From JAAELZ01 sp965237995 (GTDB lineage: Bacteria > Pseudomonadota > Gammaproteobacteria > Arenicellales > Poriferihabitantaceae), in NCBI GenBank assembly GCA_965237995.1, contig CBDEGO010000006.1, positions 515,666 to 579,665 of the forward strand: a stretch of 64,000 nucleotides of DNA, read 5' to 3'. The notes under the pieces are model-generated. The model had not been told where the DNA came from and made no database searches. It saw only the letters and a list, made by a program, of their open reading frames with translations. Position 1 is the stretch's first letter; every line of letters begins with the position of its first letter. Below, in pieces: positions 33,543 through 43,113 of the stretch. The translations under genes and the position numbers were made by a program.

Positions 33543-34295
33543 TTGAACGCTTTTCAACAATATTTTTATGATTTAGCGCAAACTTATCCTAAATGGAATT
33601 TCATATTTTTCTACGACCCCTCTCAAACAGAAAGGGTGTTGTCGGGGTTATGGATGACGGTCAAGCTATCGGTAGTTTGCGTTATTTTAAGCGTAATTAT
33701 CGGATTGGCAGGAGCATGGTTGCAAGGTTCGCCCTCTCGGGTAGTACGCAACTTTGTGCAAGGGTATATTCAGTTTTTCCGCAACACGCCGCCACTTATT
33801 CAACTGCTGTTTTTCTATTTTGCGTTAGGTCAATTTACTCCGACTTATTCGCCGGATGGTTGGCTCGAAGTGCCCATTATTTCGAACGTCGGCTGGGCGA
33901 TTATTTCACTTTCTTTTTTTGCAGGCGCTTTTAACGTTGAAATTTTTCGTGCAGGAATAGAAGCGGTGCCCGACTCAACGCAAGAGGCAGCTGAAGCGTT
34001 GGGAATGAATCGCTTGCAGAATTTCATTTATGTTGTTTTACCGCTTGCCTTTAGAGTCAGTTTGCCCGCACTCAACAATAACTTGGTCAATTTGGTCAAG
34101 ACCACCACTCAAGCATTGGCTATTGCAGTCCCTGAGCTGTTGTATGAAATGGTGAGTATTTATAACGATTACTCCACCGCACAAAATGCCAGTATGGTGG
34201 TGTTATTTTTCACGTACATAATACTGGTAGGGGTGTTGGTTTTGGGCATGAATATGTGGGAGCGATCCTCCCGTATACCGGGGTACGGAACTTAA
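33543..34295 (+). CDS. Polar amino acid ABC transporter permease (transporter 2, subunit 1)
   Basis: 250 residues if started at TTG 33543; the next in-frame ATG is 37 codons on and would cut into the first helix. HisMQ-type helices, with GYIQFFRNTPPLIQLLFFYF and the EAA loop QEAAEALGMNRLQNFIYVVL that contacts the ATPase. The next permease starts directly after its stop (TAA then ATG). The two should form a heterodimer. Confidence 0.87.
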   Translation: MNAFQQYFYDLAQTYPKWNFIFFYDPSQTERVLSGLWMTVKLSVVCVILSVIIGLAGAWLQGSPSRVVRNFVQGYIQFFRNTPPLIQLLFFYFALGQFTPTYSPDGWLEVPIISNVGWAIISLSFFAGAFNVEIFRAGIEAVPDSTQEAAEALGMNRLQNFIYVVLPLAFRVSLPALNNNLVNLVKTTTQALAIAVPELLYEMVSIYNDYSTAQNASMVVLFFTYIILVGVLVLGMNMWERSSRIPGYGT

Positions 34296-35207
34296 ATGAA
34301 ACTGTTCAAACCAATGCCAGGCCTCAGTCAGAACGGAGCAATCGGTTCAACTGATCTCCCTGTTTTAAAGCCCTTCCAGCGCCATCGCCAACCGCATAGA
34401 CCGGACAGTATATTGTTCAGCGAATGGTTAGGTAGCATGCCATTATGGGTGTTCCCTTTACTGGCGGCGTGTTTCTTTATATGGCCAGCGGTGACTATGG
34501 CACAAAGCCACTACACCATGACCAACGCCTTTGAGGCTTTGTGGAGATGGCTGCCATTTTTGATTACTAAAGGGTTTGCTCTAAACGTACTGATCAGTTT
34601 CTTTACGATGGTATTTGGTACCGTTTTCGGTATCTTGTTGGGTTTGGGGCAAATTTCACCGGTAAAATCGATTGCACGCAGTTGTTGGTTTATCACTCAG
34701 TTATTTAGAAACTCTCCGTGGCTGGTGCTGCTGTTTATCGTCATGTTGGCATTTCCATTTGAAGTCACTATCGGTTCAGTCACTATTCCAATTCCTGATT
34801 GGATGAAAGCAGTATTTGGCCTTGCCCTGCCTATTATGGCGAATATCTCGGAAATTGTGCGGGGTGGAATTCAGTCCGTACCAACGGGCCAATGGGAGGC
34901 CGCTGAATCGTTAGCATACACGCGCAAGCAAACTCTTTGGTTGGCCATTCTTCCGCAGTGTTTTAAAAGAATGATTCCACCGTGGATGAATTGGTACGCT
35001 ATTTTGACAATGGCAACGCCGCTGGTTTCTTTGCTAGGTGTGGAGGAGTTAGTGACGCTCTCAAGACAAGCAATGGAATCAGAAGATAATCACCCAGAGC
35101 TGTTGATACCATTCTTTGGTTTCGCCTTGTTTATCTTTTTTGTCTATTGCTACCCGATTGCCAAATTCACTTTGTCCCTTGAAAAGCGCTTTGCGATTAA
35201 GGGCTAA
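34296..35207 (+). CDS. Polar amino acid ABC transporter permease (transporter 2, subunit 2)
   Basis: 303 residues. A hydrophilic N-terminal extension of about 45 residues and an additional first helix precede the HisMQ core. Core signatures are SCWFITQLFRNSPWLVLLFI and WEAAESLAYTRKQTLWLAIL. This larger partner is normal for AapQ/AapM-type amino acid transporters. It abuts the first permease and is followed by the ATPase after 40 bp. Confidence 0.88.
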   Translation: MKLFKPMPGLSQNGAIGSTDLPVLKPFQRHRQPHRPDSILFSEWLGSMPLWVFPLLAACFFIWPAVTMAQSHYTMTNAFEALWRWLPFLITKGFALNVLISFFTMVFGTVFGILLGLGQISPVKSIARSCWFITQLFRNSPWLVLLFIVMLAFPFEVTIGSVTIPIPDWMKAVFGLALPIMANISEIVRGGIQSVPTGQWEAAESLAYTRKQTLWLAILPQCFKRMIPPWMNWYAILTMATPLVSLLGVEELVTLSRQAMESEDNHPELLIPFFGFALFIFFVYCYPIAKFTLSLEKRFAIKG

Positions 35208-35247
35208 TGGATCCATTAAATAGATAATCTAAACTAGATCACGAGCG

Positions 35248-36003
35248 ATGAATAGCCAAACTTGGACAGACGACCAACCTATTGTTGCAATACAAGATGT
35301 GCATAAATCTTTTGGTGCGCTAAAGGTGTTAAAAGGCATTTCTCTAAACGTCAAAAAAGGCGAAGTAATTTGCATCATTGGTCCTTCGGGGTCAGGAAAA
35401 TCAACGTTGATTCGCTGCATTAATGCACTAAACACCATTGATAGTGGCTCAATAAAGGTGGAGGGCATTGAGGTACATGACCCAGACTTAAACAAGCTTG
35501 AACTGCGCAAGCGAGTCGGAATGGTTTTTCAGCAGTACAATTTATTTCCACATAAAACAGCTTTAGAAAATGTCATGATGGCGCCGCTAAAGGTGCTCAA
35601 GCAGCCGAAGGAAGAAGTAGAGCAAAAAGCGCGTGTACTAATGAAACGGGTTAATTTAGAAGGCAAGGAAGATGGCTACCCTGGAGAACTGTCTGGCGGT
35701 CAACAACAACGCGTGGCGATTGCCAGATCGCTCGCCATGAACCCAGAAGTGATGCTGTTTGATGAAGTGACGGCCGCGCTTGATCCAGAAACGGTAAAAG
35801 AGGTGTTGCTTGCGATAAAAGACTTGGCGCAAGCTGGCATGACCTGCATTTTGGTCACCCATGAAATGGGTTTTGCAAGAGAGGTTGCCGATCACATCTA
35901 CTTTACAGATAGAGGGGTCATTGTTGAACATGGCCCACCCGCTACGTTTTTTACCGAAGCAAGTGACCCTCGGACCAAAGAGTTTTTGAGTCAGATTTTA
36001 TAA
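35248..36003 (+). CDS. Polar amino acid ABC transporter ATPase (transporter 2)
   Basis: 251 residues. Walker A GPSGSGKSTLIRC, Q-loop MVFQQYNLFPHK, signature LSGGQQQRVAIARS, Walker B VMLFDEVTAALDPE and VTHEMGFAREVADH. It resembles GlnQ/AapP, with DEVT in place of the more usual DEPT. The catabolic FAD enzyme follows 89 bp later in the same direction, linking transport to breakdown of the ligand. Confidence 0.94.
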   Translation: MNSQTWTDDQPIVAIQDVHKSFGALKVLKGISLNVKKGEVICIIGPSGSGKSTLIRCINALNTIDSGSIKVEGIEVHDPDLNKLELRKRVGMVFQQYNLFPHKTALENVMMAPLKVLKQPKEEVEQKARVLMKRVNLEGKEDGYPGELSGGQQQRVAIARSLAMNPEVMLFDEVTAALDPETVKEVLLAIKDLAQAGMTCILVTHEMGFAREVADHIYFTDRGVIVEHGPPATFFTEASDPRTKEFLSQIL

Positions 36004-36092
36004 ACGTCATTTTTAGCTTGGTGTTCGATAGATGGTGATGTTGAAACCTAAAGGTGCTTTGGGCTTGTTAAGTTGACCAGCTGATTTAGCAC

Positions 36093-38504
36093 ATGAAAGC
36101 ACAAAGTCCACTGCCAAGCCATGCTTCCGTTATCGTCATCGGTGGTGGCGTGATGGGATGTTCAACGCTTTACCATCTGGCCAAACTAGGGGTAACAGAC
36201 GCCATTTTGTTGGAAAGAAATCAACTCACTTCTGGTACAACTTGGCATTCTGCCGCTCAAGTGCGCGCATTGCGATCGACGCGAAACTTAACCGATTTAA
36301 TTAAGTACTCTATTTCTTTGTACCGTTCTTTAGAGAGAGAAACGGGTCAGAAAACAGGTTGGATAAATAAAGGCTCGTTATCTATCGCCACCAACCCAGA
36401 CCGCCTAACGCATATCAAGAGACAAGAGTCGTTGGCGCATTTGTTTGGTGTTGAGGCGCAATCGGTATCAGCGGCGCAAGCACAAGAAAGATGGCCGCTG
36501 ATGAATGCTGATGACGTGCTCGGTGCGGTCTGGTCACCAGACGATGGTCGCGTTAGCCCGTCTGACTTATGTGCCGCATTGGTTAAAGGCGCTAAAAACG
36601 CTGGAGCGAACACTTTCGAGAATACCGGGGTCAAAGGCGTCGTCACGCAAGGCAACAAGGTGGTCGGGGTTGAAACAGAAGGTGGGCAAATCCGCTGCGA
36701 GGCGATCGCATTATGTACTGGGCTTTGGAGTAAACACAATGCCGCTCTGGCTGGAGTACAAATCCCGGTTTGGCCCTGCGAGCATTTTTATCTTCTAACC
36801 AAGCCTGTTGATGGAATAGTAGGTAATATGCCTACCTTGTCTGATCATGATGGGCACTTGTATATTCGTGATGATTCAGGCGGCTTGCTCATCGGCTGCT
36901 TTGAGCCGATGGGTAAGTCTATTTCTCCAGAGCGAATCGGTGAAGACTTTGCATTTCAGTTGTTGCCTGAAGACTGGAATCACTTTGAACCAATGATGAT
37001 GAATGCCTTGCATCGCTTGCCCAGTTTAGCTACAGCAGAGGTGAAAATGTTGTTAAATGGGCCCGAAAGCTTTACACCCGACGGGTCATTCTTACTTGGC
37101 GAAAGCGCAGAGACCAAAGGGTTGTTTTTAGGTTGTGGCATGAACTCCGTCGGTGTTGCTACTGGCGGCGGGGCGGGAATGGCCTTAGCACATTGTATTA
37201 CAGAAGGTCATACTCCGACAGATTTGCATGAAGCAGACCCAAAGCGCTTCCCTGACTGCTTTAACTCGGTCGCAGCATTGTCAGCGCGTGTGCCAGAAGT
37301 ACTGGGTAAACACTATGCTATCAGCTACCCAGGGTACCAATGGCAGACGTCTCGCGGTTTGTGCCAGACACCGTTGCATAGGCAATGGGTGGCTGAACAA
37401 GCGCATTTTGGCCAATTTTTTGGGTGGGAAAGGCCGTTGTTCTTTAAGTGTAAAAAAGCGCCAGAATTAACTTTTGGTAAGCCAGACTGGTTTGATCAAG
37501 TCGGTCAGGAGGTCAATCAGGCGCATAATGCGGCTGCAGTTTTTGATCAATCCTCTTTCGGAAAGATTCGCGTTGAAGGCGCAGATGCTGAATCGTTTTT
37601 AAATCGCCTTTGTGCGAACAATATGTGTAAACCCGTTGGCCGGGCAATGTATACCGCAATGCTTAACGAGCGCGGCGGATTTGAAAGTGACTTAACGGCA
37701 TTACGGCTTGCTGATGACTGTTACCGACTGTATGTCGGCACAGCCGCTCTAAAGCGTGATATAACATGGCTAAAGCGACACATACACCCTAAAGAACGGG
37801 TAACGATAAAGGGTGAAACGCAGGATTTTTCTGTCCTCGGTTTAATGGGGCCAGACACGGCGCACCTGATTAAACAGCTAGGTGCGCCAGAGCTTAATGA
37901 TCTCAAATACTTCCACCATATAAAGGCTGAGATAGCAGGTGAGGTGGTCACTGCGACGCGACTGTCTTATGTCGGCGAGTCGGGTTGGGAAATTACCTGC
38001 CGGGCTAACAGTGCGCCCGTCATTTATAAAGCAATGGTAGCCGCTGGTATCAAGCCAGCGGGTTTATTTGCACAGAGCGCCATGCGCATTGAAAAACAGT
38101 TTTTAAGTTATGGCCCTGATCTAGATGCCGATATTAATCCACTGCAAGCAGACCTTGGTTTTGCTATTGATTGGCAATCTGAGTTTGTTGGTAAAGCTGC
38201 CTTGTTAACATTACGTGATCAGCCGCTTAAATCCAAAATGGTTTCGATTATTTTGGAAGATGCCGATGCGGTTCCCTTAGGAAACGAGCCAGTTTACTTA
38301 GATGGAAAAATCATTGGGAAAACAACATCAGCGTCCTTCGGTTATCGCGTTATGCGACCAGTTGCGCTGGCGTACCTCACTATTACGGATGGCAGTCTCG
38401 ATGGTCAAGCTGTGCAAATTGATATTGCACGAGAAAACTACACTGGAATAGTGTCCTACAAACCCGCGTTTGATCCTAGAGGTCAGCGTATGAAGATAGG
38501 TTAA
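36093..38504 (+). CDS. FAD-dependent oxidoreductase fused to GcvT domain (dimethylglycine/sarcosine dehydrogenase family)
   Basis: 803 residues. The N-terminal half is a DAO-type FAD domain with the dinucleotide motif GGGVMG (17-22) and SGTTWHSAAQ, where His52 aligns with the His that binds FAD covalently in dimethylglycine dehydrogenase. A linker follows, then a GcvT-like folate domain (about 430-800; FDQSSFGKIRVEGADAESFL, LSYVGESGWEI, GPDLDADINPLQADLG). The family oxidises N-methyl groups and traps the formaldehyde unit on tetrahydrofolate. It probably removes methyl groups left after the Rieske step. The formiminoglutamate deiminase-like gene starts 10 bp later. Confidence 0.9.
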   Translation: MKAQSPLPSHASVIVIGGGVMGCSTLYHLAKLGVTDAILLERNQLTSGTTWHSAAQVRALRSTRNLTDLIKYSISLYRSLERETGQKTGWINKGSLSIATNPDRLTHIKRQESLAHLFGVEAQSVSAAQAQERWPLMNADDVLGAVWSPDDGRVSPSDLCAALVKGAKNAGANTFENTGVKGVVTQGNKVVGVETEGGQIRCEAIALCTGLWSKHNAALAGVQIPVWPCEHFYLLTKPVDGIVGNMPTLSDHDGHLYIRDDSGGLLIGCFEPMGKSISPERIGEDFAFQLLPEDWNHFEPMMMNALHRLPSLATAEVKMLLNGPESFTPDGSFLLGESAETKGLFLGCGMNSVGVATGGGAGMALAHCITEGHTPTDLHEADPKRFPDCFNSVAALSARVPEVLGKHYAISYPGYQWQTSRGLCQTPLHRQWVAEQAHFGQFFGWERPLFFKCKKAPELTFGKPDWFDQVGQEVNQAHNAAAVFDQSSFGKIRVEGADAESFLNRLCANNMCKPVGRAMYTAMLNERGGFESDLTALRLADDCYRLYVGTAALKRDITWLKRHIHPKERVTIKGETQDFSVLGLMGPDTAHLIKQLGAPELNDLKYFHHIKAEIAGEVVTATRLSYVGESGWEITCRANSAPVIYKAMVAAGIKPAGLFAQSAMRIEKQFLSYGPDLDADINPLQADLGFAIDWQSEFVGKAALLTLRDQPLKSKMVSIILEDADAVPLGNEPVYLDGKIIGKTTSASFGYRVMRPVALAYLTITDGSLDGQAVQIDIARENYTGIVSYKPAFDPRGQRMKIG

Positions 38505-38514
38505 TGGGCTGACG

Positions 38515-39870
38515 ATGAACAGCGTTTTTGTTAAAACTGCATTGCTGTCTAAGGGCTGGGCTGACAATGTCCGTATCGATATTGATGATACTGGCGATAT
38601 AGCGAATATAACAACGGGTGTATCAACGGCAAACTCTGGTTGTGCGATTCCTAGTATCGCAAATTGCCACTCACACGCGCATCAACGCGCGATGGCTGGG
38701 CTAGCAGAGTGTTCGCAGCAAGGAGAGGATAACTTTTGGACATGGCGATCTGTTATGTACGCATTTCTTGACCGAATCGGCCCTGATGAGTTGTATGCGA
38801 TTGCTTCTCAGCTTTACATCGAAATGTTGAAAGCAGGCTATACCCAAGTGGCTGAGTTTCAATACTTGCACCATCAGCAGGATGGAACCCCATACGCAAA
38901 TATTGCAGAGATGTCTTTACAAACGCTCGCTGCCGCAAATGAGACTGGATTGGGTATAACCAACTTGCCGGTGCATTACCAATTTGGTGGTTTCGGTGGC
39001 CAAGCGATCTCTAACCAGCAAAGACGATTCGCAACGAACCCGGCGCAATATCTTGAGATTCTGGAATGCTTAGCGAAAGAGCGCAATGGTGATAATGTGA
39101 ACATAGGCGTTGCTGCACACTCATTACGTTCGGTAACTAAAGAGTCATTTTCTGAAGTGCTATCTGGCAGTGTTAATCAAACGGACGGGCCTATTCATCT
39201 TCATATTGCAGAGCAAACTAAAGAGGTCGAAGATTGCGTGGTTTGGAGTGGTAGGCGCCCAGTTGAATATCTATACGATCATTTCGAGGTGAATAGTAAC
39301 TGGTGTCTTATACACGCCACGCATATGACGGACCAAGAAACGACCTTGCTCGCGCAAAGTGGTGCAGTTGCGGGGTTGTGCCCGACCACGGAAGCTAATT
39401 TGGGTGACGGATTTTTCAACGCGACCCAATTCCTCAATGAAAACGGACGGTTTGCTATCGGCTCGGATAGTCATATTTCTGTCTCTCCAACCGAAGAACT
39501 GCGGTGGTTAGAGTATGGACAACGACTGTTGCATCGGTCGAGAAATCAATTATCTCCTGGTCCTAATTGCAGCACGGGTCGCGCTTTATTTGATCGGGCG
39601 GTGACAGGGGGTGCGCAAGCCTGCGGGCATAATGCAGGCTCAATAGAAATAGGACGGCGAGCAGATTTTGTGGTGCTAGATGACGAACACGCGCTGCTGT
39701 GCGATAAGACAAACGATGAATACTTAGATAGTTGGATATTTTCAGGCAACGCAAATTTAGTGCGAGATGTGTACGTAGGGGGGCAGTTGGTGATAGAACA
39801 AGGTCATCACGTTGATGAAGATAAAGTAGAGAGGTGCTTTAAAAAAGTAATGAAATCGTTGCGTGAATAG
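38515..39870 (+). CDS. hutF: Formimidoylglutamate deiminase-like amidohydrolase (HutF)
   Basis: 451 residues, HutF length. Metal-dependent amidohydrolase: HxH at His52/His54 (NCHSHAHQRAMAGL), GVAAHSLRSVT, HLHIAEQTKEVEDC, LIHATHMTDQE and IGSDSHISVSPTEELRWLEY. HutF converts N-formimino-glutamate to N-formyl-glutamate plus ammonia in the histidine pathway. No hutH, hutU, hutI or hutG is in the window. Its place after the FAD-GcvT gene suggests use in the island's pathway; a related substrate is possible because close homologues differ in specificity. Confidence 0.82.
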   Translation: MNSVFVKTALLSKGWADNVRIDIDDTGDIANITTGVSTANSGCAIPSIANCHSHAHQRAMAGLAECSQQGEDNFWTWRSVMYAFLDRIGPDELYAIASQLYIEMLKAGYTQVAEFQYLHHQQDGTPYANIAEMSLQTLAAANETGLGITNLPVHYQFGGFGGQAISNQQRRFATNPAQYLEILECLAKERNGDNVNIGVAAHSLRSVTKESFSEVLSGSVNQTDGPIHLHIAEQTKEVEDCVVWSGRRPVEYLYDHFEVNSNWCLIHATHMTDQETTLLAQSGAVAGLCPTTEANLGDGFFNATQFLNENGRFAIGSDSHISVSPTEELRWLEYGQRLLHRSRNQLSPGPNCSTGRALFDRAVTGGAQACGHNAGSIEIGRRADFVVLDDEHALLCDKTNDEYLDSWIFSGNANLVRDVYVGGQLVIEQGHHVDEDKVERCFKKVMKSLRE

Positions 39871-39946
39871 AAAATAGGGTTACCGATCTCGAACATTCAT
39901 CGGGTTTAGAAGTACAATAACGTGTGTCCCACATTTTTAAATCCGC

Positions 39947-40507
39947 ATGCAACTATTTTCTACAGGAATTTCACCTTACGCACGTCATTGCAGGATAGCG
40001 CTAATGGAAAGTGGCCTTGATTGGCAGCTTGAAGAGGCTACTGTTGCCGATGCAACCATCGCGTCTCCTTGCCAGCGTATCCCCTACTTAAAACATGGTT
40101 CGGTGTTTTTAACTGACTCATCTTCTATTGTTCGGTACGTGCGCGAACAATCCGGCAAGCCGTTTTGTGCGGATGTGTTCGACTACGACTTGTATTGCAT
40201 GGCCAATACTGTGTTGGATTCTGCAATGGGTTTGATGGTGTTTGAAAACCAAGGCTTAACCGCAGACCAGAGCGAGTATTTAACGCGGGAAACTAATCGG
40301 GTGCATTCTGGCTTAGCGGCTCTCAATGACCACGTTCAATTGCAAGACACACTAACAGATGGTTTGTTGCGTGTTGGTTGCTTATTAGAGTGGGGTTTAT
40401 ATCGGCAGCGCTTTACACTTGAAGCAACCCCTAAACTGGAGGCGTTTTTAAACAAAGCAAAACACACAGCAGAATTTGCGCAAACCTCTCCATTTACAGC
40501 TCAATGA
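39947..40507 (+). CDS. Glutathione S-transferase-like protein (second copy)
   Basis: 186 residues. N-terminal thioredoxin-like domain with TGISPYARHCRIALMESG and the cis-Pro region CQRIPYLKHGSVFLTDSSSI, then a short helical domain that is abridged compared with full GSTs (about 200-220). Two GST-like genes in one island suggest a thiol-dependent step or protection from reactive intermediates. It is the last gene of the island and follows hutF by 76 bp. Confidence 0.78.
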   Translation: MQLFSTGISPYARHCRIALMESGLDWQLEEATVADATIASPCQRIPYLKHGSVFLTDSSSIVRYVREQSGKPFCADVFDYDLYCMANTVLDSAMGLMVFENQGLTADQSEYLTRETNRVHSGLAALNDHVQLQDTLTDGLLRVGCLLEWGLYRQRFTLEATPKLEAFLNKAKHTAEFAQTSPFTAQ

Positions 40508-40562
40508 TGAGTCTCTGATTGCACGTCGTTTAACCCTTGTGTTAATGGTTTTGCGTTAAACT

Positions 40563-43037
40563 ATGCGTATGTCGAAAACACCTCCTAAAAGTACGCATAA
40601 TCAGCAAGTTCAACCCCTTTTAGGTACGACCAATTCACTGGTTTGCCTTGAGCCTGGTGTTTGGGTTGATGCCGATGACCAGCAACGTGATTTCATTAGT
40701 TACACCGATGGCGATGCGTCCGAGAACGCGGTTTATGCTGCCATCGAGAAAGCGACGGATCGCTCAGTAGACTCCTACGAACTGGATGCCTTATGGGATG
40801 ACTGGGCGATGGAATATCATTTAGGGTCAAAACGCTCGAACATATATCGAGGTTTGAATCTAACCGGTGTGAAACGCGTGCTAGAAGTGGGCTGTGGCTG
40901 CGGAGCGATCACCCGTTTTTTGGGAGAACAAGGTTTTCAAGTCGATGCGATAGAAGGCACTCTGCGTCGCGCGCAGATCGCTCGATTACGCACGGAAGAT
41001 TTGCTCAATGTGCAGCTAATTTCGTCCAATTATCATCAGCTTGAGCTGCCTGAGAATGCCTATGACTTAATCGTATTTACCGGCGTGTTGGAGTATTCAG
41101 GCGCCTACGCCCAAGATGGGTTATCACCTGAGCAACAATTGGCGCAGACGCTTGCTTCTGCGCAGCAAGCCTTAGCGCCTGAAGGCGTGATATTAGTGGC
41201 CATTGAGAATAGAATGGGGTTCAAATACGTCGCCGGTGCGAGTGAAGACCACTTAAATTTACCAAATATCGGGTTATTGAATTACCCAGAACCTGCATCG
41301 CGCGATTTAACTCGAGGTATTCGTACTTGGAGTAAGCGCCAGTGGAGCGCAATGCTGAAAGGCCAACAAGGGATTACCGCGCATGCATTTTGTTATCCGT
41401 TTCCGGATTACAAAGTGCCTGAGGTGATTTTATCTGATCACTTTTTATCGCACTGCGAACACCCCGAAGAAGTGATGAACGGGGTACGGTCTCGTGACTA
41501 TTTCAACACTTGGCGCCCAAAACTGGATGAAGCCCTGTTTTGGAAGACGGCGGCTGAAACAAAGTCGTTAGATCAATTTTCCAATTCTTTTCTAATCGTA
41601 TTGGCTAAACAAGAATCACGCTTATCAAGCGTAATCGACTTTGATTTTGTTCGCTTTCCAAATTTGCGGCGCAAACGAGAGCATCGGTATTTGATTCAAA
41701 AGCTGAGTGCAGAAGCGCAAGTGCTTCGACGCCCTATTACGGAATCGACGCAAGAAAACAGCGATGGCGTGGTGCGCAGCGCTAAGTTGACAAGTGAACC
41801 TTACATTGATGGCGAAGTGTTATTGCAGCAATGGTTAAATCAACTGAGCGTGGAATCGAGTTACGCAGAATTAGCCCAAATGATTCAAAGCTACAAAGCT
41901 TGGTTATTTTCTCACGTAAAGCAGCATAGCGACCCTGGTATTTTAGTTGATGCGCTACCTCAAAATATTATTGTTGATGCGCATCAAGTCTGGCATTTGA
42001 TCGATCAAGAGTGGCAAACAGAAACGCCGCTTGGCGCTGAGCATATTTTCTTTCGGGCCATGCTGCATTTCGGTTTGGCTGCGGGTGAGTTACTTACCAT
42101 GTTGAGCCTAAAGCAAAAGCAACACTTAGGTTTGTCAGATGAAACTGTGCCACTTGCGATGGTCGATAACTTGCGGCAATTTATAGTCTGGAGTTTTGCT
42201 GTAGTTGAATTGGAGTTATCTACAAAAGACTACGACGCATTTGTTGAGTGGGAGCAAGCTATGCAGACTCAGTTAGTGCGTTCCAGTCATTGTGGAGATT
42301 TACATCAGGTATTAGATCAAGCCTTAGAGGCTAAATCAGATCATTTGCGCTTCGCTGATTTGCGCCCAGTCGAAGTACAGGTGTTTTGGACACAAGTCGA
42401 TGGCATTTGGCATATCGATCATTCTGCAGCTGCGCCTTATTCTCACGCTAACGGCAATGGTGCTAGTAACGCAAACAACCGCTCTTTGAGTGCAGCGATT
42501 AGCCTACCAGCGATGATCGCCACTCACCCTTATATACAGATCAATCCAGCGCACTTTCGACTAGCGCATTGTCATGGGTGGATGGCCTTTGACCACTTAA
42601 CCATAGAGGAAATAACAGAAGATGGTGATCGGCGCACAGTTTGTGAAATAGAAGATCAGGCTACCTTGCTAAAAATAGCGCGGCTTGAAAATATGCGTGT
42701 TACAGACTCAGGGCATCTATTGTTCACCACTATTGACCCCAAAATGGTGTTGCATCTTCCTGGGCTCTCTTGGTCCGATGATTGCGCGGGTGGACTGTTA
42801 ACGATTTACATTAAAACGCCGCTCGTTCAGGAGTATGTAAATAATTATCAAGCGTTGATTGGTGAGGACAACCAACTAGCCGAGCGAGTCTCTTACCGCC
42901 AAGACTTACTTAATATTCAGGGCGAGCGTATTCACGCAGCGAGTGAGAAACTAGCGCAGTTGGAAAAACAAATAAGTGAACAGGCTGTTGCTCAAAAATC
43001 ATCGTTCTGGGAAAAATTGAAAAACCGCATGGTTTAA
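40563..43037 (+). CDS. WbdD-like protein: SAM methyltransferase, kinase-like region, coiled coil
   Basis: 824 residues. A class I methyltransferase begins at about 100, with motif I LEVGCGCG (107-114), VDAIEG and YDLIVFTGVLEYSGAY. A central region (about 350-540) has SAKLTSEPYIDGEVLLQQW and DALPQNIIVDAHQVWHLIDQEW. The latter resembles the catalytic loop (D...N) and metal Asp of small-molecule kinases. A third domain and a C-terminal coiled coil (about 760-815) ending SSFWEKLKNRMV follow. This order matches WbdD, which caps O-antigen chains by phosphorylation and methylation and sets chain length. No O-antigen genes adjoin. The kinase call is inference. Confidence 0.65.
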   Translation: MRMSKTPPKSTHNQQVQPLLGTTNSLVCLEPGVWVDADDQQRDFISYTDGDASENAVYAAIEKATDRSVDSYELDALWDDWAMEYHLGSKRSNIYRGLNLTGVKRVLEVGCGCGAITRFLGEQGFQVDAIEGTLRRAQIARLRTEDLLNVQLISSNYHQLELPENAYDLIVFTGVLEYSGAYAQDGLSPEQQLAQTLASAQQALAPEGVILVAIENRMGFKYVAGASEDHLNLPNIGLLNYPEPASRDLTRGIRTWSKRQWSAMLKGQQGITAHAFCYPFPDYKVPEVILSDHFLSHCEHPEEVMNGVRSRDYFNTWRPKLDEALFWKTAAETKSLDQFSNSFLIVLAKQESRLSSVIDFDFVRFPNLRRKREHRYLIQKLSAEAQVLRRPITESTQENSDGVVRSAKLTSEPYIDGEVLLQQWLNQLSVESSYAELAQMIQSYKAWLFSHVKQHSDPGILVDALPQNIIVDAHQVWHLIDQEWQTETPLGAEHIFFRAMLHFGLAAGELLTMLSLKQKQHLGLSDETVPLAMVDNLRQFIVWSFAVVELELSTKDYDAFVEWEQAMQTQLVRSSHCGDLHQVLDQALEAKSDHLRFADLRPVEVQVFWTQVDGIWHIDHSAAAPYSHANGNGASNANNRSLSAAISLPAMIATHPYIQINPAHFRLAHCHGWMAFDHLTIEEITEDGDRRTVCEIEDQATLLKIARLENMRVTDSGHLLFTTIDPKMVLHLPGLSWSDDCAGGLLTIYIKTPLVQEYVNNYQALIGEDNQLAERVSYRQDLLNIQGERIHAASEKLAQLEKQISEQAVAQKSSFWEKLKNRMV

Positions 43038-43038
43038 G

Positions 43039-43067
43039 CTGGTTTCAACCCGCTCGCGCACTTATAA
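43039..43067 (+). promoter_or_regulatory. Candidate promoter of the nuo operon
   Basis: A perfect TATAAT at 43062-43067 lies 47 bases before the nuoA start. The -35 (TGGTTT, 43039-43044, 17-base spacer) is poor, so activation or another promoter is possible. Confidence 0.5.
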
Positions 43068-43113
43068 TCTGCATTCTATTTAATAAGCCCATCAAATTTG
43101 GTGATCCCACACT

